A stretch of DNA of 64,000 nucleotides. Source: Natrinema halophilum (lineage in GTDB: Archaea > Halobacteriota > Halobacteria > Halobacteriales > Natrialbaceae). Position numbers and translations under genes: made by a program. The DNA lies in contig NZ_CP058601.1 in NCBI RefSeq assembly GCF_013402815.2, forward strand, positions 1,364,001 through 1,428,000. The letters run 5' to 3'. Within the stretch, counting starts at the first letter, position 1. Every line of letters begins with the position of its first letter. Positions 17,540-26,477 of this stretch are shown here, piece after piece. Under the pieces are notes generated by a model that had not been told where the DNA came from, did no database searches, and saw only the letters and a program-made list of their open reading frames with translations.

Positions 17540-17937
17540 ACGAGGGTCGACCTACCGGACAGAGCGTCTTTTTACGCCGTCGTCGAGGGCTGTCAGAGAG
17601 TAACGACGGCGTGCATTCTCACGGAGGCGAACTCGGCAACGAACTGTGGAGTGGCGACACTGAACTCCATCAAGGTAACCAAGTGACCGACTGCCATCGA
17701 AACCGCCTTCGGCTGTCGAACTCGCTCCGAAGACGTGGCTATCGGGTGTTTGATTACTCGAACGGATATGAGCTGCTGTGCCAGGTATGGGGCCCCATCT
17801 CGAGAGTGTCCCACGGGTCGAACGACGTTTTTCGTGTGTCGAAGATGAACGGGGAGAAACAACCGAGGTAACAGCGATTCTCGAGTCGAAATACGACTTC
17901 CAACGCTCGGTGCTGCCACCTCCACGAGCGTGCTCGC
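17540..17937. other. Intergenic region, no gene recognised
   Basis: Nearly 400 bp between convergent genes. It holds a T-run terminator candidate (17569-17573) and nothing else supported. Confidence 0.5.
17569..17573 (+). terminator. T-tract terminator candidate for the DUF7282 gene
   Basis: TCTTTTTA lies 29 nt after the stop codon. Archaeal termination commonly uses such U-runs without a required hairpin. Confidence 0.4.
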
Positions 17938-18441
17938 TCAGCCGAGGAGGCGATAGAGGCTGCTCGCCGCAACAGCGAGGAACACGAGGACGCTCCAGAG
18001 CACCAAGTTGATATTCGAGACCAGGGGGACGCCGAGACCGACCAGAGCGATCACAACGAGTCCGAGCACACAGAGTCCGAGATGAAACTGAAGGATGCTA
18101 GAGTGGTTATCGTTGTGACCGTCGACGTACTGAAGGACGTCGTCGAAGTGCCGGCCAGGCTGGATCGTCTTCGCATCCGAATCGTACTCGATCACCGCAT
18201 CCTCTTGGAGTTGTGGAAGATGTGTCTGCTGGAGGGAAACGTAGACGCTCTTGTAGAGGTTGTTCGGGACGGGCGTCGTGTCCGATTCGGTCGCAGCGAT
18301 TTCGGTCGCGACGTCAGAGACATCGATCTGACCGCCATCGTCTGCAAGCTGCTGGACGATAGCTCGCCGGCGATCGTTACCGAGGATGTGAAACACCTCG
18401 CTCTCTTCGAGGGGTTCAGTTCTGTTCGTTTGAACTGACAT
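17938..18441 (-). CDS. DUF7344 winged-helix protein with two membrane helices
   Basis: Starting at MSVQTNRTEPLEESE the protein has 167 residues. The N-terminal half is the haloarchaeal DUF7344 winged helix: VFHILGNDRRRAIVQQLAD, then VSLQQTHLPQLQEDAVIEYD. Two transmembrane helices follow near residues 115-160. Two further paralogs lie in the window at 22617-23153 and 53984-54580. The family is regarded as DNA-binding regulators of surface or motility functions, but the target here is unknown. ATG 18441 is preferred to 18489 because family members begin shortly before the helix-turn-helix. Confidence 0.8.
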   Translation of the reverse strand: MSVQTNRTEPLEESEVFHILGNDRRRAIVQQLADDGGQIDVSDVATEIAATESDTTPVPNNLYKSVYVSLQQTHLPQLQEDAVIEYDSDAKTIQPGRHFDDVLQYVDGHNDNHSSILQFHLGLCVLGLVVIALVGLGVPLVSNINLVLWSVLVFLAVAASSLYRLLG

Positions 18442-18785
18442 CGATGAGAGAGAAGGGGCACTGATTCTCGACGGACAGTCCACCACCAATGACCATGTAT
18501 CGCCTCTTCACCCACTACTAACTTTAACTTTTGCAGGTTACGGCGAGGTCCGGTGCTGACGGTGAACTGAGAGCAGCTCAGGTCGTGTGTAGGAAGCCAC
18601 TACAGTGGTCAGTACAATGACCCCTCCGAAGGGATTCTGGAGAGACGAGAGTCGGGAGTCAGGGGGACGCTCGAACGGCCGGCCCAGGGACGAACTACGG
18701 TGTGGACGGTTCAGGACATCATCGCATTCGATTCGAGCGGAAAACGGGTCGTATCCGCAGTACGTTCAGCGATCGAAAACCGAAG
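18442..18785. other. Intergenic region with upstream AT-rich promoter tract
   Basis: ACTTTAACTTTTGC near 18520-18535 is a probable promoter for the minus-strand DUF7344 gene. No gene seen in the remainder. Confidence 0.4.
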
Positions 18786-18977
18786 TTAGTCGCCGGGCAG
18801 GTGACCTCCCGACTGCATTTCCCGGTACGTCGTACAGGACGGACACCCGTGGACGACGTCGCCATTGTCTCCGAAGACGCGAGCGAACTGTTGTGTTACG
18901 TGAGTTCCGCAGTTTCGACACCGAGCACCGGCTGTGGACGATTCCATGGGCTTCCAGTCTTGCTGTGGGGAGTTCAT
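18786..18977 (-). CDS. Small zinc-ribbon protein (DUF7563-like), 63 residues
   Basis: The compact protein contains CRNCG near residue 20 and CPSC near residue 45, separated by THVTQQFARVFGDNGDVVHG. This four-Cys zinc ribbon with the conserved VFGDN and VHGC segments matches a widespread haloarchaeal small-protein family (DUF7563). The ATG at 18977 gives 63 residues; an alternative ATG at 18947 would give 53 and begin closer to the first Cys. Stands alone between regulators. Molecular role unknown. Confidence 0.75.
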   Translation of the reverse strand: MNSPQQDWKPMESSTAGARCRNCGTHVTQQFARVFGDNGDVVHGCPSCTTYREMQSGGHLPGD

Positions 18978-19551
18978 GGTTGGTTGGGGGTGTACTCGGA
19001 GGAGTCTCGATCGATTCCGTTCGGGGGGCGGTCCCTCCCATCAGTGACGGACTCGGTGCGGACGCGTACCGTAACCGTACTGGAACGAGACTCGTCCGGG
19101 CATCATCGTATCGAGGGGAGCAAACGCGAATAAAGGACGTTGACTGTTCACCCGGAGAGCGAGACTGAGAAGCGAGAAATACGCACTTTCTGGCGACTAC
19201 GGGCCCAGAGCGGGGCAGTCGATATGGAAGAGGGTAAACGGGTGACCACGGCTGTCAAGCCGAGTTTAGCCGTGTTGGTCCGTATTCGGCGGTCAAACTG
19301 GCAATTGTCTATCCGACGAATGCCAGAAAGGTGTGATTTCCGGATCGAAATACGATCTTACGTCTCGGAACGAAGTTCTGGCGACGGGTAAGGTACATCG
19401 TTATAAAATACCACTACGGCTTACCGATCGGTGTGCCAGAATATATGGTGGACACCTCGACAGTGGTGGACCCGCTCTCGACTGTTTCGAATCGTCACCT
19501 CTCCCGGAGAGCGAACGGATCCCGCACATCATCGACGACAGACTACTAAAG
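18978..19551. other. Intergenic region, no gene recognised
   Basis: About 570 bp with only Arg/Ser-rich random frames on both strands. The last 30 bp hold the likely promoter of the next regulator. Confidence 0.45.
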
Positions 19552-19884
19552 ATGTCAACGCAAGTGAGCAACACGAGATCGGAACCGACCTCCAATCCGT
19601 CCGCCCAGCTCGACGTCCTCGGCGACGACTGCGCGCGGACGATTCTCACAGCGACGAGCGAGGGACCGAAGACTGCAAAGGAGCTGACGAACCGAACGGA
19701 TAGCTCGTCTGCAACGGTGTACCGACGAATCAACAATCTGCTCGAAAGCGATTTGCTGGCGGAGTGCGTCCGGTTCGACGACGACGGGTCGCACACGACT
19801 GCCTACGAAGCAACCGTCGATGTCCTCCGCGTTCAGATCGACGCTGATGGTATCGACGTCGTGATTTCGGATACCGACGGGTGA
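19552..19884 (+). CDS. ArsR-like winged-helix transcriptional regulator
   Basis: From MSTQVSNTRSEP the protein has 110 residues. LDVLGDDCARTILTATSEG is the first helix pair, AKELTNRTDSSSATVYRRIN the helix-turn-helix, and LLAECVRFDDDGSHTTAYEA the wing. It has no sensor domain or metal-binding Cys pattern, so the signal is unknown. The frame continues upstream to 19333 but that extension lacks family-like composition, so the internal ATG is preferred. It precedes the PadR gene and the glycan locus. Confidence 0.78.
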   Translation: MSTQVSNTRSEPTSNPSAQLDVLGDDCARTILTATSEGPKTAKELTNRTDSSSATVYRRINNLLESDLLAECVRFDDDGSHTTAYEATVDVLRVQIDADGIDVVISDTDG

Positions 19885-20073
19885 CGGCACCCGATCGAGC
19901 CGAAAAACAGTTACCGGAACCGACGGGACGAACGTCGATAGTTAGTATCCTTCGCATTCCGCCTCGAACAGTCGGATTGAGATATCTTCAGCGACTGCGG
20001 TATCTTCGCGAAAACAATCACTTTCGCTCGAGTAAAACGTCTCAAAATGATGACCCAGTGCTGTATGATACGG

Positions 20074-20082
20074 ATAACAAAT
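20074..20082 (+). promoter_or_regulatory. ATAACAAAT, variant of the glycan-locus promoter motif
   Basis: One base different from ATAACAAAG, 34 nt before the PadR gene ATG. It may be the core promoter of that gene. With only one such regulator it could also be chance. Confidence 0.4.
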
Positions 20083-20116
20083 ATCTATTCAGTGGAACGG
20101 TCAGTGTGATTGAGCA

Positions 20117-20392
20117 ATGCACGATCTGACCGGCTTCCAGCGTGACCTATTATACGTAATCGCAGGTGCTGACCGACCGTCGGGACAGACCGTTAAAGAC
20201 GAGGTCGAGAAGTACTACAGTTCCGAAATCAATCACGGACGACTGTATCCGAACCTGGATACGCTCGTCAACAAGGAACTGGTGGAAAAAGGGCAACTCG
20301 ACAGACGGACGAATTACTACGCGATCACTGATGACGGCCAACAGCAGATCGAAGAGCGCCGCAAGTGGGAAGAGCAATACGTTAGCTTTTAG
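20117..20392 (+). CDS. PadR-family transcriptional regulator
   Basis: The 91-residue protein is a minimal PadR winged helix: LTGFQRDLLYVIAGADRPSG, the DNA-recognition region around VEKYYSSEINHGRLYPNLDT, and the wing RRTNYYAITDDGQQQIEERR. PadR proteins usually repress nearby genes in response to small molecules or stress. This one lies directly before the DUF1616 gene and the glycan locus on the same strand, and has a variant of the glycan promoter motif upstream, so it is a candidate local regulator (inference). Start codon position fits the family length. Confidence 0.85.
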   Translation: MHDLTGFQRDLLYVIAGADRPSGQTVKDEVEKYYSSEINHGRLYPNLDTLVNKELVEKGQLDRRTNYYAITDDGQQQIEERRKWEEQYVSF

Positions 20393-20501
20393 CAAATTCG
20401 CGTCGCGTCGACCCGGTCATGTGTTCACTTCTTCGTCACTCGGTGGAACGTCGAGAAGGAGATAGCTCGAGTGACGGCCGCGTTTTCTCGGTAATTCAGC
20501 C

Positions 20502-20510
20502 ATAACAAAG
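20502..20510 (+). promoter_or_regulatory. ATAACAAAG motif upstream of the DUF1616 gene
   Basis: Exact copy. It ends 54 nt before an in-frame ATG at 20565 and 90 nt before the preferred ATG at 20601. Confidence 0.6.
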
Positions 20511-20600
20511 CACGAGAAAGTAAACCGACGCAACGAGAATGGTATCAGTACTGTTCGCCCGGAGATGTACTGCAAAGCATCGGTTGCCGGTGTATGCTCG

Positions 20601-21596
20601 ATGAGCCATCGGACGAATACTTCGACGCGGTTCGCGTTCGTTCGCCGCTATCCGTTCGATCTCGCGGCCGTCTCCGTCGCCGCACTGAGCGCGTATCTAA
20701 TCGTAACGACCTACGGGAGCGACAGTAGCCTGCGACTGTTCGTTACGTTCCCACTTGCCCTGTTTCTCCCCGGGTATGCGCTCGTCTCGGTCCTGTTCCC
20801 GGCCGGTAAGCGACGCGCTCGCGACACGGTTTCGGCAGCAGCCAGCACTCACCCCCGTGGAATCGATGGCATAGAGCGCGTAGGATTGGCGTTCGTCCTA
20901 TCGCTCGCGATCACTCCAGTGGTCGTCCTAGTGTTACCGTTTACGGATTGGGGGCTGACGACCAGGTCTATTACAGCGGGACTCGGTATCGTCACGATCG
21001 TTACCGCTCAATTCGGCGTCGTCCGACGACTTCGTACGCCGGACGGTGAGCAATTTACCGGCTCACTTAGCGCTGTCCTCCAGTTTCTTCGTCCCGAAAA
21101 AAACGGGAGCAGTACGCTGTCGTCGGTACTGCTCGTATTAGCGATCGGAGCAGCGGTGAGCGCGTTGTTCGTCGGGTTTTTGATGCCGGTCTCGGCTGGC
21201 GGATATACCGAGCTCGCACTGTACAGCGAGGATGAAGACGGCGAAATGGTTGCTGGAGAACTTCCGAGCGAAATCGAACCGGGTGACACCATTCCGTTGC
21301 TGCTCTCCATCGAGAATCAGGAAGGGGAGGACCAGACGTATACGGTCGTCGTCCAACAGCAAGTCGTCGAGGATGGCGACGTCGTCGAACGAACCGAGTT
21401 GCAACGAATCGACGCGAGCGTCTCCGACGGATCGACGGGGACCGGCGAACGGTCGATCACGCCGACGGCAGCACCCGGTGACACGGTTCGGATCAGTATG
21501 CTACTCTATCACGGTGATCCGCCGGACGAACCGACGAACGAAAACGCTGCACAGGTGACGTACTTCTGGGTAACCGTTTCATCCCCCGCCGAATGA
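20601..21596 (+). CDS. DUF1616 membrane protein
   Basis: The 331-residue protein has about five transmembrane helices: VSVAALSAYLIVTTYG, LFVTFPLALFLPGYALVSVL, VGLAFVLSLAITPVVVLVLP, a fourth near TAGLGIVTIVTAQFGVV and a fifth near SVLLVLAIGAAVSALFVGFL. The C-terminal domain (residues ~200-331) is extracytoplasmic and beta-rich, with SIENQEGEDQTYTVVVQQQV. LFLPGYAL is characteristic of DUF1616, which in haloarchaea is often found beside surface polysaccharide genes. Function is unknown. ATG 20601 is chosen because it leads into the usual basic N-terminus; 20565 is possible and would shorten the leader to 54 nt. Confidence 0.85.
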   Translation: MSHRTNTSTRFAFVRRYPFDLAAVSVAALSAYLIVTTYGSDSSLRLFVTFPLALFLPGYALVSVLFPAGKRRARDTVSAAASTHPRGIDGIERVGLAFVLSLAITPVVVLVLPFTDWGLTTRSITAGLGIVTIVTAQFGVVRRLRTPDGEQFTGSLSAVLQFLRPEKNGSSTLSSVLLVLAIGAAVSALFVGFLMPVSAGGYTELALYSEDEDGEMVAGELPSEIEPGDTIPLLLSIENQEGEDQTYTVVVQQQVVEDGDVVERTELQRIDASVSDGSTGTGERSITPTAAPGDTVRISMLLYHGDPPDEPTNENAAQVTYFWVTVSSPAE

Positions 21597-21892
21597 AGCC
21601 GGAGAACTCCCGAGCGGTGAAAGAACCTGCTCATGTCCCGCTGCGTTCACAAAGCGTCCGAGCGTTCATCATCACGTCGCAATAGCACGTCTCGACGTTG
21701 AAATCACCGTTTGTACTGAAAGACAACCGACTACTCTCAGCCGCCCGTTATAAGCATAGGCCGACTCGGAATAGTGAAATCGATCGGTCGTCCTGGAGCC
21801 GGGGGTATTTTCGGCGGCTGTAGTCGTTCTGTTCCCGAATCGGGTTCCTCCGTAAGTGGTGTGGTAGGGGCGAATCCCTCACGGGAACGTAA
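21597..21892. other. Intergenic region, no gene recognised
   Basis: No supported gene or signal. It precedes a decayed coding fragment. Confidence 0.4.
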
Positions 21893-21910
21893 ACCGACAC
21901 GAACCACGGG

Positions 21911-22225
21911 GTCGTACTCGCACAGACAGGTGATCTCGCCGTCGAAGCGGGATCGTACGACGACGGGTTCGAAGAGTTACAGGTGGTGATTGTGGACGCT
22001 GAACTGGAACGTGCGTTACGATTCGAGTATCGTGCCTACCACGATAAATCCATGTGAAACGTTCGAGAAAATCCGCAATACGGCGTGGAGACGGGGAGAC
22101 GTTCAGCCTCTCGAGTGAACAGAGCGCTCTTCATCTCCGTCGATGTCCATGGCGAAGTCACGCTCGAGAACGTTGGAACGGATATCCCGCATATTCGGAA
22201 CTTCGCCGACGTATCCATTGATTGA
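21911..22225 (+). pseudogene. Decayed gene fragment with internal stop
   Basis: One frame reads VVLAQTGDLAVEAGSYDDG and VVIVDAELERALRFEYRAYH, meets a TGA at 22055-22057, then continues in the same frame through NVRENPQYGVETG, FISVDVHGEVTLENVGTDIP and IRNFADVSID to a second TGA. Composition is acidic and codon-biased on both sides of the internal stop, as in real haloarchaeal genes, and there is no start codon (TAA at 21890-21892). It looks like the 3' end of an inactivated gene of unknown family. A 20-bp tandem repeat lies just downstream. Confidence 0.45.
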
Positions 22226-22303
22226 ATGACGGACGATCACCCCGACGGCATGCCACAGTTCCGGTCGACGGGGCCGTCACGAACCCGACTGCCGTCAACG
22301 AAA

Positions 22304-22402
22304 GTGGCGACGTCGGTGCGGAAGTGGCGACCTCGATGTGGCAGTGGCGACGTCGGTGCGGAAGTGGCGACCTCGATGTGGCAGTGGCGACGTCGGTGCA
22401 GT
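22304..22402. repeat. 20-bp tandem repeat with a 40-bp higher-order period
   Basis: GTGGCGACGTCGGTGCGGAA and GTGGCGACCTCGATGTGGCA alternate: A-type at 22304, 22344 and 22384 (partial), B-type at 22324 and 22364. Copies of the same type are identical, so the 40-bp pair has been duplicated recently. It lies in non-coding sequence downstream of a pseudogene. Confidence 0.9.
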
Positions 22403-22616
22403 TGGTACTCGTTACTAGAGTGACGGTGCGTTCCGCTGCCCGGTTGTCGTGGAGTGACGCCCGCAAAGCGTCTACCCGAGGGACGTATCGACTTCAGCCG
22501 GAGCCAAAAGGAATCGTCTCGGATCGTCTGCAAACGGCCGTCTGACCCGAGAAGAGTGCCGCGGGGAGACACGGGTGCCTGACACGATTGGGGCGGAAGG
22601 TGAGTGTCGATTCGGG

Positions 22617-23153
22617 TTACCGACTTGGAAAGCCAAGCGGCAGGGACACGCCGGGACGACGCGACAGATATTGTGCTGCAGCGAGACCGAGAACGACGAA
22701 ACAGAGTGCCACCGCGACGGCCGGTGCGAGGGCCGTCGTCAGCGGGCCGACTGCCAGCGATGACAGCCCGAACGCGACGATACCGAGTCCTGTCACCGAC
22801 GCATAGAGCTGGTGCCACGGCTGCTGGTCTTCGAGACGGCGGTCGAGATACGGCTCGAAGCGGTCCTCGTTCGGGAGCAATTCGATTTTGTGGCCGTCCG
22901 GGTCCCAGTCGACGATGCCGTGGTCCTCTAACATCGGCAGGTGAGTCTGGTACAACGAGATGTAGACTCGGCGGCGCTGCGTCCGGGTCACGTTGTCGGT
23001 GTCGGTATCGTTCTCCCAGGCGGCGACCTGTTCGACGAGCGGCGCGAGGTCGCACGTACAGCCCTGTCGTTTGAGATACTGGACTGCCCGTCGTCTGCGT
23101 GCGTTACTGAACACGTCGAACAGTTCGGCCTGGGTGAGATCGCTGTCAGCCAT
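22617..23153 (-). CDS. DUF7344 winged-helix protein with two membrane helices
   Basis: The 178-residue protein has the DUF7344 winged helix in residues ~8-95: AELFDVFSNARRRRAVQYLK, VEQVAAWENDTDTDNVT and RRRVYISLYQTHLPMLEDHG. The C-terminus has two hydrophobic segments (ASVTGLGIVAFGLSSLAVGP and ALAPAVAVALCFVVLGLAAA). It faces the glycan operon divergently across 464 bp, so it is positioned to control it, but no operator is evident. The WENDT signature is closer to the 53984-54580 paralog than to the 17938-18441 one. Confidence 0.88.
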   Translation of the reverse strand: MADSDLTQAELFDVFSNARRRRAVQYLKRQGCTCDLAPLVEQVAAWENDTDTDNVTRTQRRRVYISLYQTHLPMLEDHGIVDWDPDGHKIELLPNEDRFEPYLDRRLEDQQPWHQLYASVTGLGIVAFGLSSLAVGPLTTALAPAVAVALCFVVLGLAAAQYLSRRPGVSLPLGFPSR

Positions 23154-23617
23154 GTCTACCCTCGTCGTATCGTGTCGAATCCGGGTCCCGTCTGACGGAT
23201 GTGGTCGGATATCTCACAGCATCGAATGCCAGTCTGTGGCACTTTACTATCTCTTGACTACCCGCTCGAAAGGGTATTATACCAGTTAGCATCCGTGAGA
23301 GACCGGGTATTCGATGATTGGGGACTCAATCGCACAGCCATCGAGGGATCGCATTTCGGAACGGGCAGCTCACGGTGGTTGCGACCCGGTTGGCTGGGTG
23401 GAACTGTAGTTCGTGGCTACGGGTGTCTCAGGCCAGGGATAACAAAGGCTCGTTACCGGCTGTATCAGCACGATTGCCCACGTGGGTATCGATTCACTAT
23501 GAAACGACTACGCAACCGACTACGACGTCGAGTAGCGGTTCGAACTGACGGCACGAGCCATCGTCGTCGCGTTGGCTCGAGCGAAAACTGCGGCGACCGG
23601 AACGGTGGTGGGCCGCG
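23154..23617. other. Divergent promoter region of the five-gene glycan operon
   Basis: This 464-bp gap holds an ATAACAAAG motif (23439-23447) and a small basic frame (23499-23621) that overlaps the acetyltransferase start. Nothing else supported. Confidence 0.5.
23439..23447 (+). promoter_or_regulatory. ATAACAAAG motif upstream of the wbp-like operon
   Basis: Exact copy. It lies 51 nt before the ATG of the small leader frame at 23499 and 170 nt before the acetyltransferase gene. Confidence 0.65.
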
Positions 23618-23621
23618 ATGA
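23499..23621 (+). CDS. Possible 40-residue basic leader peptide
   Basis: ATG at 23499 opens a frame of 40 residues, beginning MKRLRNRLRRRVAVRTDG, whose TGA overlaps the ATG of the acetyltransferase gene (ATGA). It is unusually Arg-rich for this genome, which argues against a stable protein. The ATGA overlap and its position downstream of the ATAACAAAG motif suggest it might be a translated leader that couples initiation of the operon. It could also be a chance frame. Confidence 0.3.
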   Translation: MKRLRNRLRRRVAVRTDGTSHRRRVGSSENCGDRNGGGPR

Positions 23622-24208
23622 GCGAGGCGCTGCGGGAGGTAGTCAGCGGCGAGGGTTGTACCGTCGATGCCGGGGCGACCGTCGGCTACGGGGAGTTCGA
23701 TAACCCCACCAGGCTCGGCGACGGTGCGACTATCAGGGCCGGATCGATTGTCTACGGCGACGTGACGATCGGAGATGGATTCGCGACCGGTCACGACGTA
23801 CTGGTTCGCGAAGGGACTACTATCGGCGACGACGTCCTCGTCGGCACCAAGACCGTTATTGATGGCCAGACGACGATCGGCTCTCACGTCAGTCTGCAGA
23901 CGAACGTCTACGTCCCGACCGAGACGACGATCGGAAGCAACGTTTTCGTCGGTCCTGGTGCCGTGTTAACCAATGATGAATACCCCATTCGGACCGACAC
24001 GGAACTCGAGGGGCCGACGATCGAAGACGGGGCATCGATCGGGGCAAACGCGACGCTGTTACCGGGCGTCACGATCGGCGAAAATGCGTTCGTTGCGGCC
24101 GGTGCCGTCGTCACGACCGACGTTCCCGCCAGGAGCCTCGCAGTCGGAGCGCCTGCGACAGTGCAGTCGCTTCCGGATCCACTGGAGGGGGAAAATCAGA
24201 TCGCATGA
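23618..24208 (+). CDS. Left-handed beta-helix acetyltransferase (WbpD/WlbB-like)
   Basis: The 196-residue protein is built of hexapeptide repeats throughout (VGYGEF, TRLGDGATIRAGSIVYGDVT, TTIGDDVLVGTKTV, VTIGENAFVAAGAVV). This is the trimeric LbetaH fold of sugar N-acetyltransferases. ALREVVSG at the start and YPIRTDTELEGPTIEDGASI fit the WbpD/WlbB family. These acetylate the 3-amino group of UDP-2-acetamido-3-amino-uronic acid. The stop overlaps the next start by 4 nt, and the downstream aminotransferase, oxidoreductase and dehydrogenase complete such a pathway. Acts in the cytoplasm; acetyl-CoA is the expected donor. Confidence 0.88.
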   Translation: MSEALREVVSGEGCTVDAGATVGYGEFDNPTRLGDGATIRAGSIVYGDVTIGDGFATGHDVLVREGTTIGDDVLVGTKTVIDGQTTIGSHVSLQTNVYVPTETTIGSNVFVGPGAVLTNDEYPIRTDTELEGPTIEDGASIGANATLLPGVTIGENAFVAAGAVVTTDVPARSLAVGAPATVQSLPDPLEGENQIA

Positions 24209-25455
24209 CGGATACCGAAACGAACCACGAGGCCGAGATGGACGTCGAACCGAATACGGATGGCGGTACGGACACCGAAACTGAGAGTACGGAAAGCGAT
24301 ACGGGACCGGAGACCGCCGAGACCGTCGACTCCGTAGCGGATACGGCGATGCCGGTCTCTATCGCGGACCCCGATCTCAGCGCCGATGCCGTCGATCGGG
24401 TCGTCTCAACACTCGAAGACGGCCGGCTCGCCGACGGGCCGGAAGTCAGAGCGTTCGAGGACGAATTCGCGGCTTACTGCGGGACGAACGAAGCGGTTGC
24501 GACCGCAAACGGGACGACCGCGTTGCACGCCGCCCTCGAGGCGATGGGACTCGAGGACGGCGATGCAGTTATCACCTCGCCGTTCTCGTTCGTCGCGAGT
24601 GCGAACGCCATCCGAGTGGCCGGCGGCGCGCCCGTCTTCGCCGACATCGATCCCGATACGTACACGCTTGACCCGACCGCCGTCGAACAGGTCCTCGCGG
24701 AGCGAGACGATATCGTGGGTATCCTTCCCGTCCACCTCTACGGGCTCCCCGCCGATATGCCGGCTCTGTGTGAAATCGCCGACGAACACGACTTGTTCGT
24801 CGTCGAGGACGCGTGTCAGGCCCATGGTGCAACCGTGGGCGGTCAACGGGTCGGCGGGTTCGGCGACGCCGCGTGTTTCTCGTTCTACCCGACGAAGAAC
24901 ATGACCACTGGCGAAGGTGGGATCGTCACCACCGACCGTGACGACGTCGCGGAACGGGCCGCGAGTTACGTCAACCACGGCCGAACCGTGAGCGGAACTG
25001 GTGGCTACGACCACGTCGATCTCGGGCACAACTTTCGAATGACGAGCATCGAGGCAGCGATCGGTCGCGCCCAGCTCGAGCGCCTGCCCGAACTCAACCG
25101 CACGCGCCGGGAGAACGCGGCCGTTTACGACGATCGACTCGCCGATCTCCCGATCGATACGCCGTCGGAACCGACCGGTTACCGCCACGTATACCACCAG
25201 TACACCGTACGGACGGAAGACCGAGACGCGCTCGAGGCGACCCTCTCCGAACGCGACGTCGGAACCGGCGTGTATTATCGGACGGCAATCCACCGCCAGC
25301 CGGCGTACGAAACGGTGAGTTCGGCCGCGGCGAAGTTCCCGCGAGCAGAGCGGGCGGCCGACGAGGTCCTCTCGCTGCCGGTCCATCCGGGCCTCTCCGA
25401 GCGTGACCGCCGGATCGTCGTCGAAGCAGTACGGGACCACTTCACCAGCCAATGA
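24205..25455 (+). CDS. DegT/DnrJ/EryC1/StrS sugar aminotransferase (WbpE-like)
   Basis: The 416-residue PLP enzyme has an acidic disordered N-terminus (residues 1-48). The DegT fold follows: ANGTTALHAALEAMGL, VEDACQAHGATVGG and the PLP Lys in FSFYPTKNMTTGEGG near residue 232. It transfers an amino group, usually from glutamate, to a 3-keto nucleotide sugar, here probably the product of the neighbouring Gfo/Idh oxidoreductase. The ATG overlaps the acetyltransferase stop, and the stop overlaps the oxidoreductase start (ATGA), showing tight coupling. The long acidic extension is unusual for the family. Confidence 0.9.
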   Translation: MTDTETNHEAEMDVEPNTDGGTDTETESTESDTGPETAETVDSVADTAMPVSIADPDLSADAVDRVVSTLEDGRLADGPEVRAFEDEFAAYCGTNEAVATANGTTALHAALEAMGLEDGDAVITSPFSFVASANAIRVAGGAPVFADIDPDTYTLDPTAVEQVLAERDDIVGILPVHLYGLPADMPALCEIADEHDLFVVEDACQAHGATVGGQRVGGFGDAACFSFYPTKNMTTGEGGIVTTDRDDVAERAASYVNHGRTVSGTGGYDHVDLGHNFRMTSIEAAIGRAQLERLPELNRTRRENAAVYDDRLADLPIDTPSEPTGYRHVYHQYTVRTEDRDALEATLSERDVGTGVYYRTAIHRQPAYETVSSAAAKFPRAERAADEVLSLPVHPGLSERDRRIVVEAVRDHFTSQ

Positions 25456-26477
25456 GTACTGACCACCTAGCGGACGCGACGACCGAAGAACCGATTCGAG
25501 CCGGCGTTATCGGCGTCGGCTCTATGGGCGAGAACCATGCGCGCGTCTACGACGAATTACCGGGCGTCGAACTCGTCGGAATTGCCGACCGCGACGAAGA
25601 GATCGCCCTGCGCGTCGCAGCCGAATATGGGGTAGAGCCGATCGATCCCGAGACGCTGTGCGAGCGGTGTGACGTCGTGACGGTGGCGGTCCCGACTCAC
25701 GCTCATTACGAAGCCGTCTCGACCTGTCTCGAGGCCGGCGTTCACGTCCTCGTCGAAAAGCCGATCGCCGAAACGGTCGAGCAAGGTCGGCAGTTGGCCG
25801 AGCAGGCTCGCGAGGCAGGACTGACCCTGCAGGTCGGCCACATCGAGCGGTTCAACCCCGCAGTTCAGGCCGTCAAGGAGGTGATCGAAGACCTCGACGT
25901 GATCAGCGTCGAAGCCGAGCGGCTCGGACCGCCGATCGATCGGACGGCACCGGGCAACGTCATCTTCGATCTGATGGTTCACGACGTCGACGTCGTTGGA
26001 TCGATATTGAACGAACAACCGAGTTCGGTCGCCGCGATGGGCACAGAAAACGGACGGTACGCCACTGCGACGATCGAGTACGGAGAGACCGTCGCGACGG
26101 TAACGGCGAGCCGCGTGACCCAAAAGAAAGTTCGAAAGCTCACCGTCACCGCCAGCGAGTGCCTCGTCGAAGTCGATTATCTCGAGCAGTCGGTGCTGAT
26201 CCATCGCGACTCGTACCCCGAATACCTCACGAACGACGGGACGCCTCGGTATCGCCACGAAAGCGTCGTCGAGCGGCCCCGTGTCGATAGCGGCGAGCCG
26301 CTTCGAAACGAGCTCCGGTCGTTCGTCGAAACCGTCAAAACCGGCGCCGAACCGGAAGTTACCGCCGAAGACGGGATCGCGGCTCTCGAGACGGTCCAGT
26401 TGATCGACCGACTCGCGACGGGTCGGAGAGACGAAACGGACGGTGACCCGACTCGGGAATCGGAGGTGGAAGTCTGA
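25452..26477 (+). CDS. Gfo/Idh/MocA oxidoreductase (WbpB-like)
   Basis: The 341-residue protein has an N-terminal Rossmann fold (AGVIGVGSMGENHARVYDEL) and the family signature EKPIAETVEQG near residue 100. The dimerisation/substrate domain carries MVHDVDVVGSIL. WbpB-type enzymes oxidise C3 of UDP-N-acetylglucosaminuronic acid to give the 3-keto sugar used by the aminotransferase. Gene order acetyltransferase-aminotransferase-oxidoreductase-dehydrogenase matches this pathway. Overlaps both neighbours by a few bases. Confidence 0.9.
   Translation: MSTDHLADATTEEPIRAGVIGVGSMGENHARVYDELPGVELVGIADRDEEIALRVAAEYGVEPIDPETLCERCDVVTVAVPTHAHYEAVSTCLEAGVHVLVEKPIAETVEQGRQLAEQAREAGLTLQVGHIERFNPAVQAVKEVIEDLDVISVEAERLGPPIDRTAPGNVIFDLMVHDVDVVGSILNEQPSSVAAMGTENGRYATATIEYGETVATVTASRVTQKKVRKLTVTASECLVEVDYLEQSVLIHRDSYPEYLTNDGTPRYRHESVVERPRVDSGEPLRNELRSFVETVKTGAEPEVTAEDGIAALETVQLIDRLATGRRDETDGDPTRESEVEV

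Noticed and set aside
24406-25452. Long minus-strand frame (348 residues) opposite the DegT gene
   Set aside because: High third-position G+C removes stops on the opposite strand. The + strand gene has clear family motifs and the minus frame none.
25557-26258. Minus-strand frame opposite the Gfo/Idh gene
   Set aside because: Same shadow effect; no motifs.
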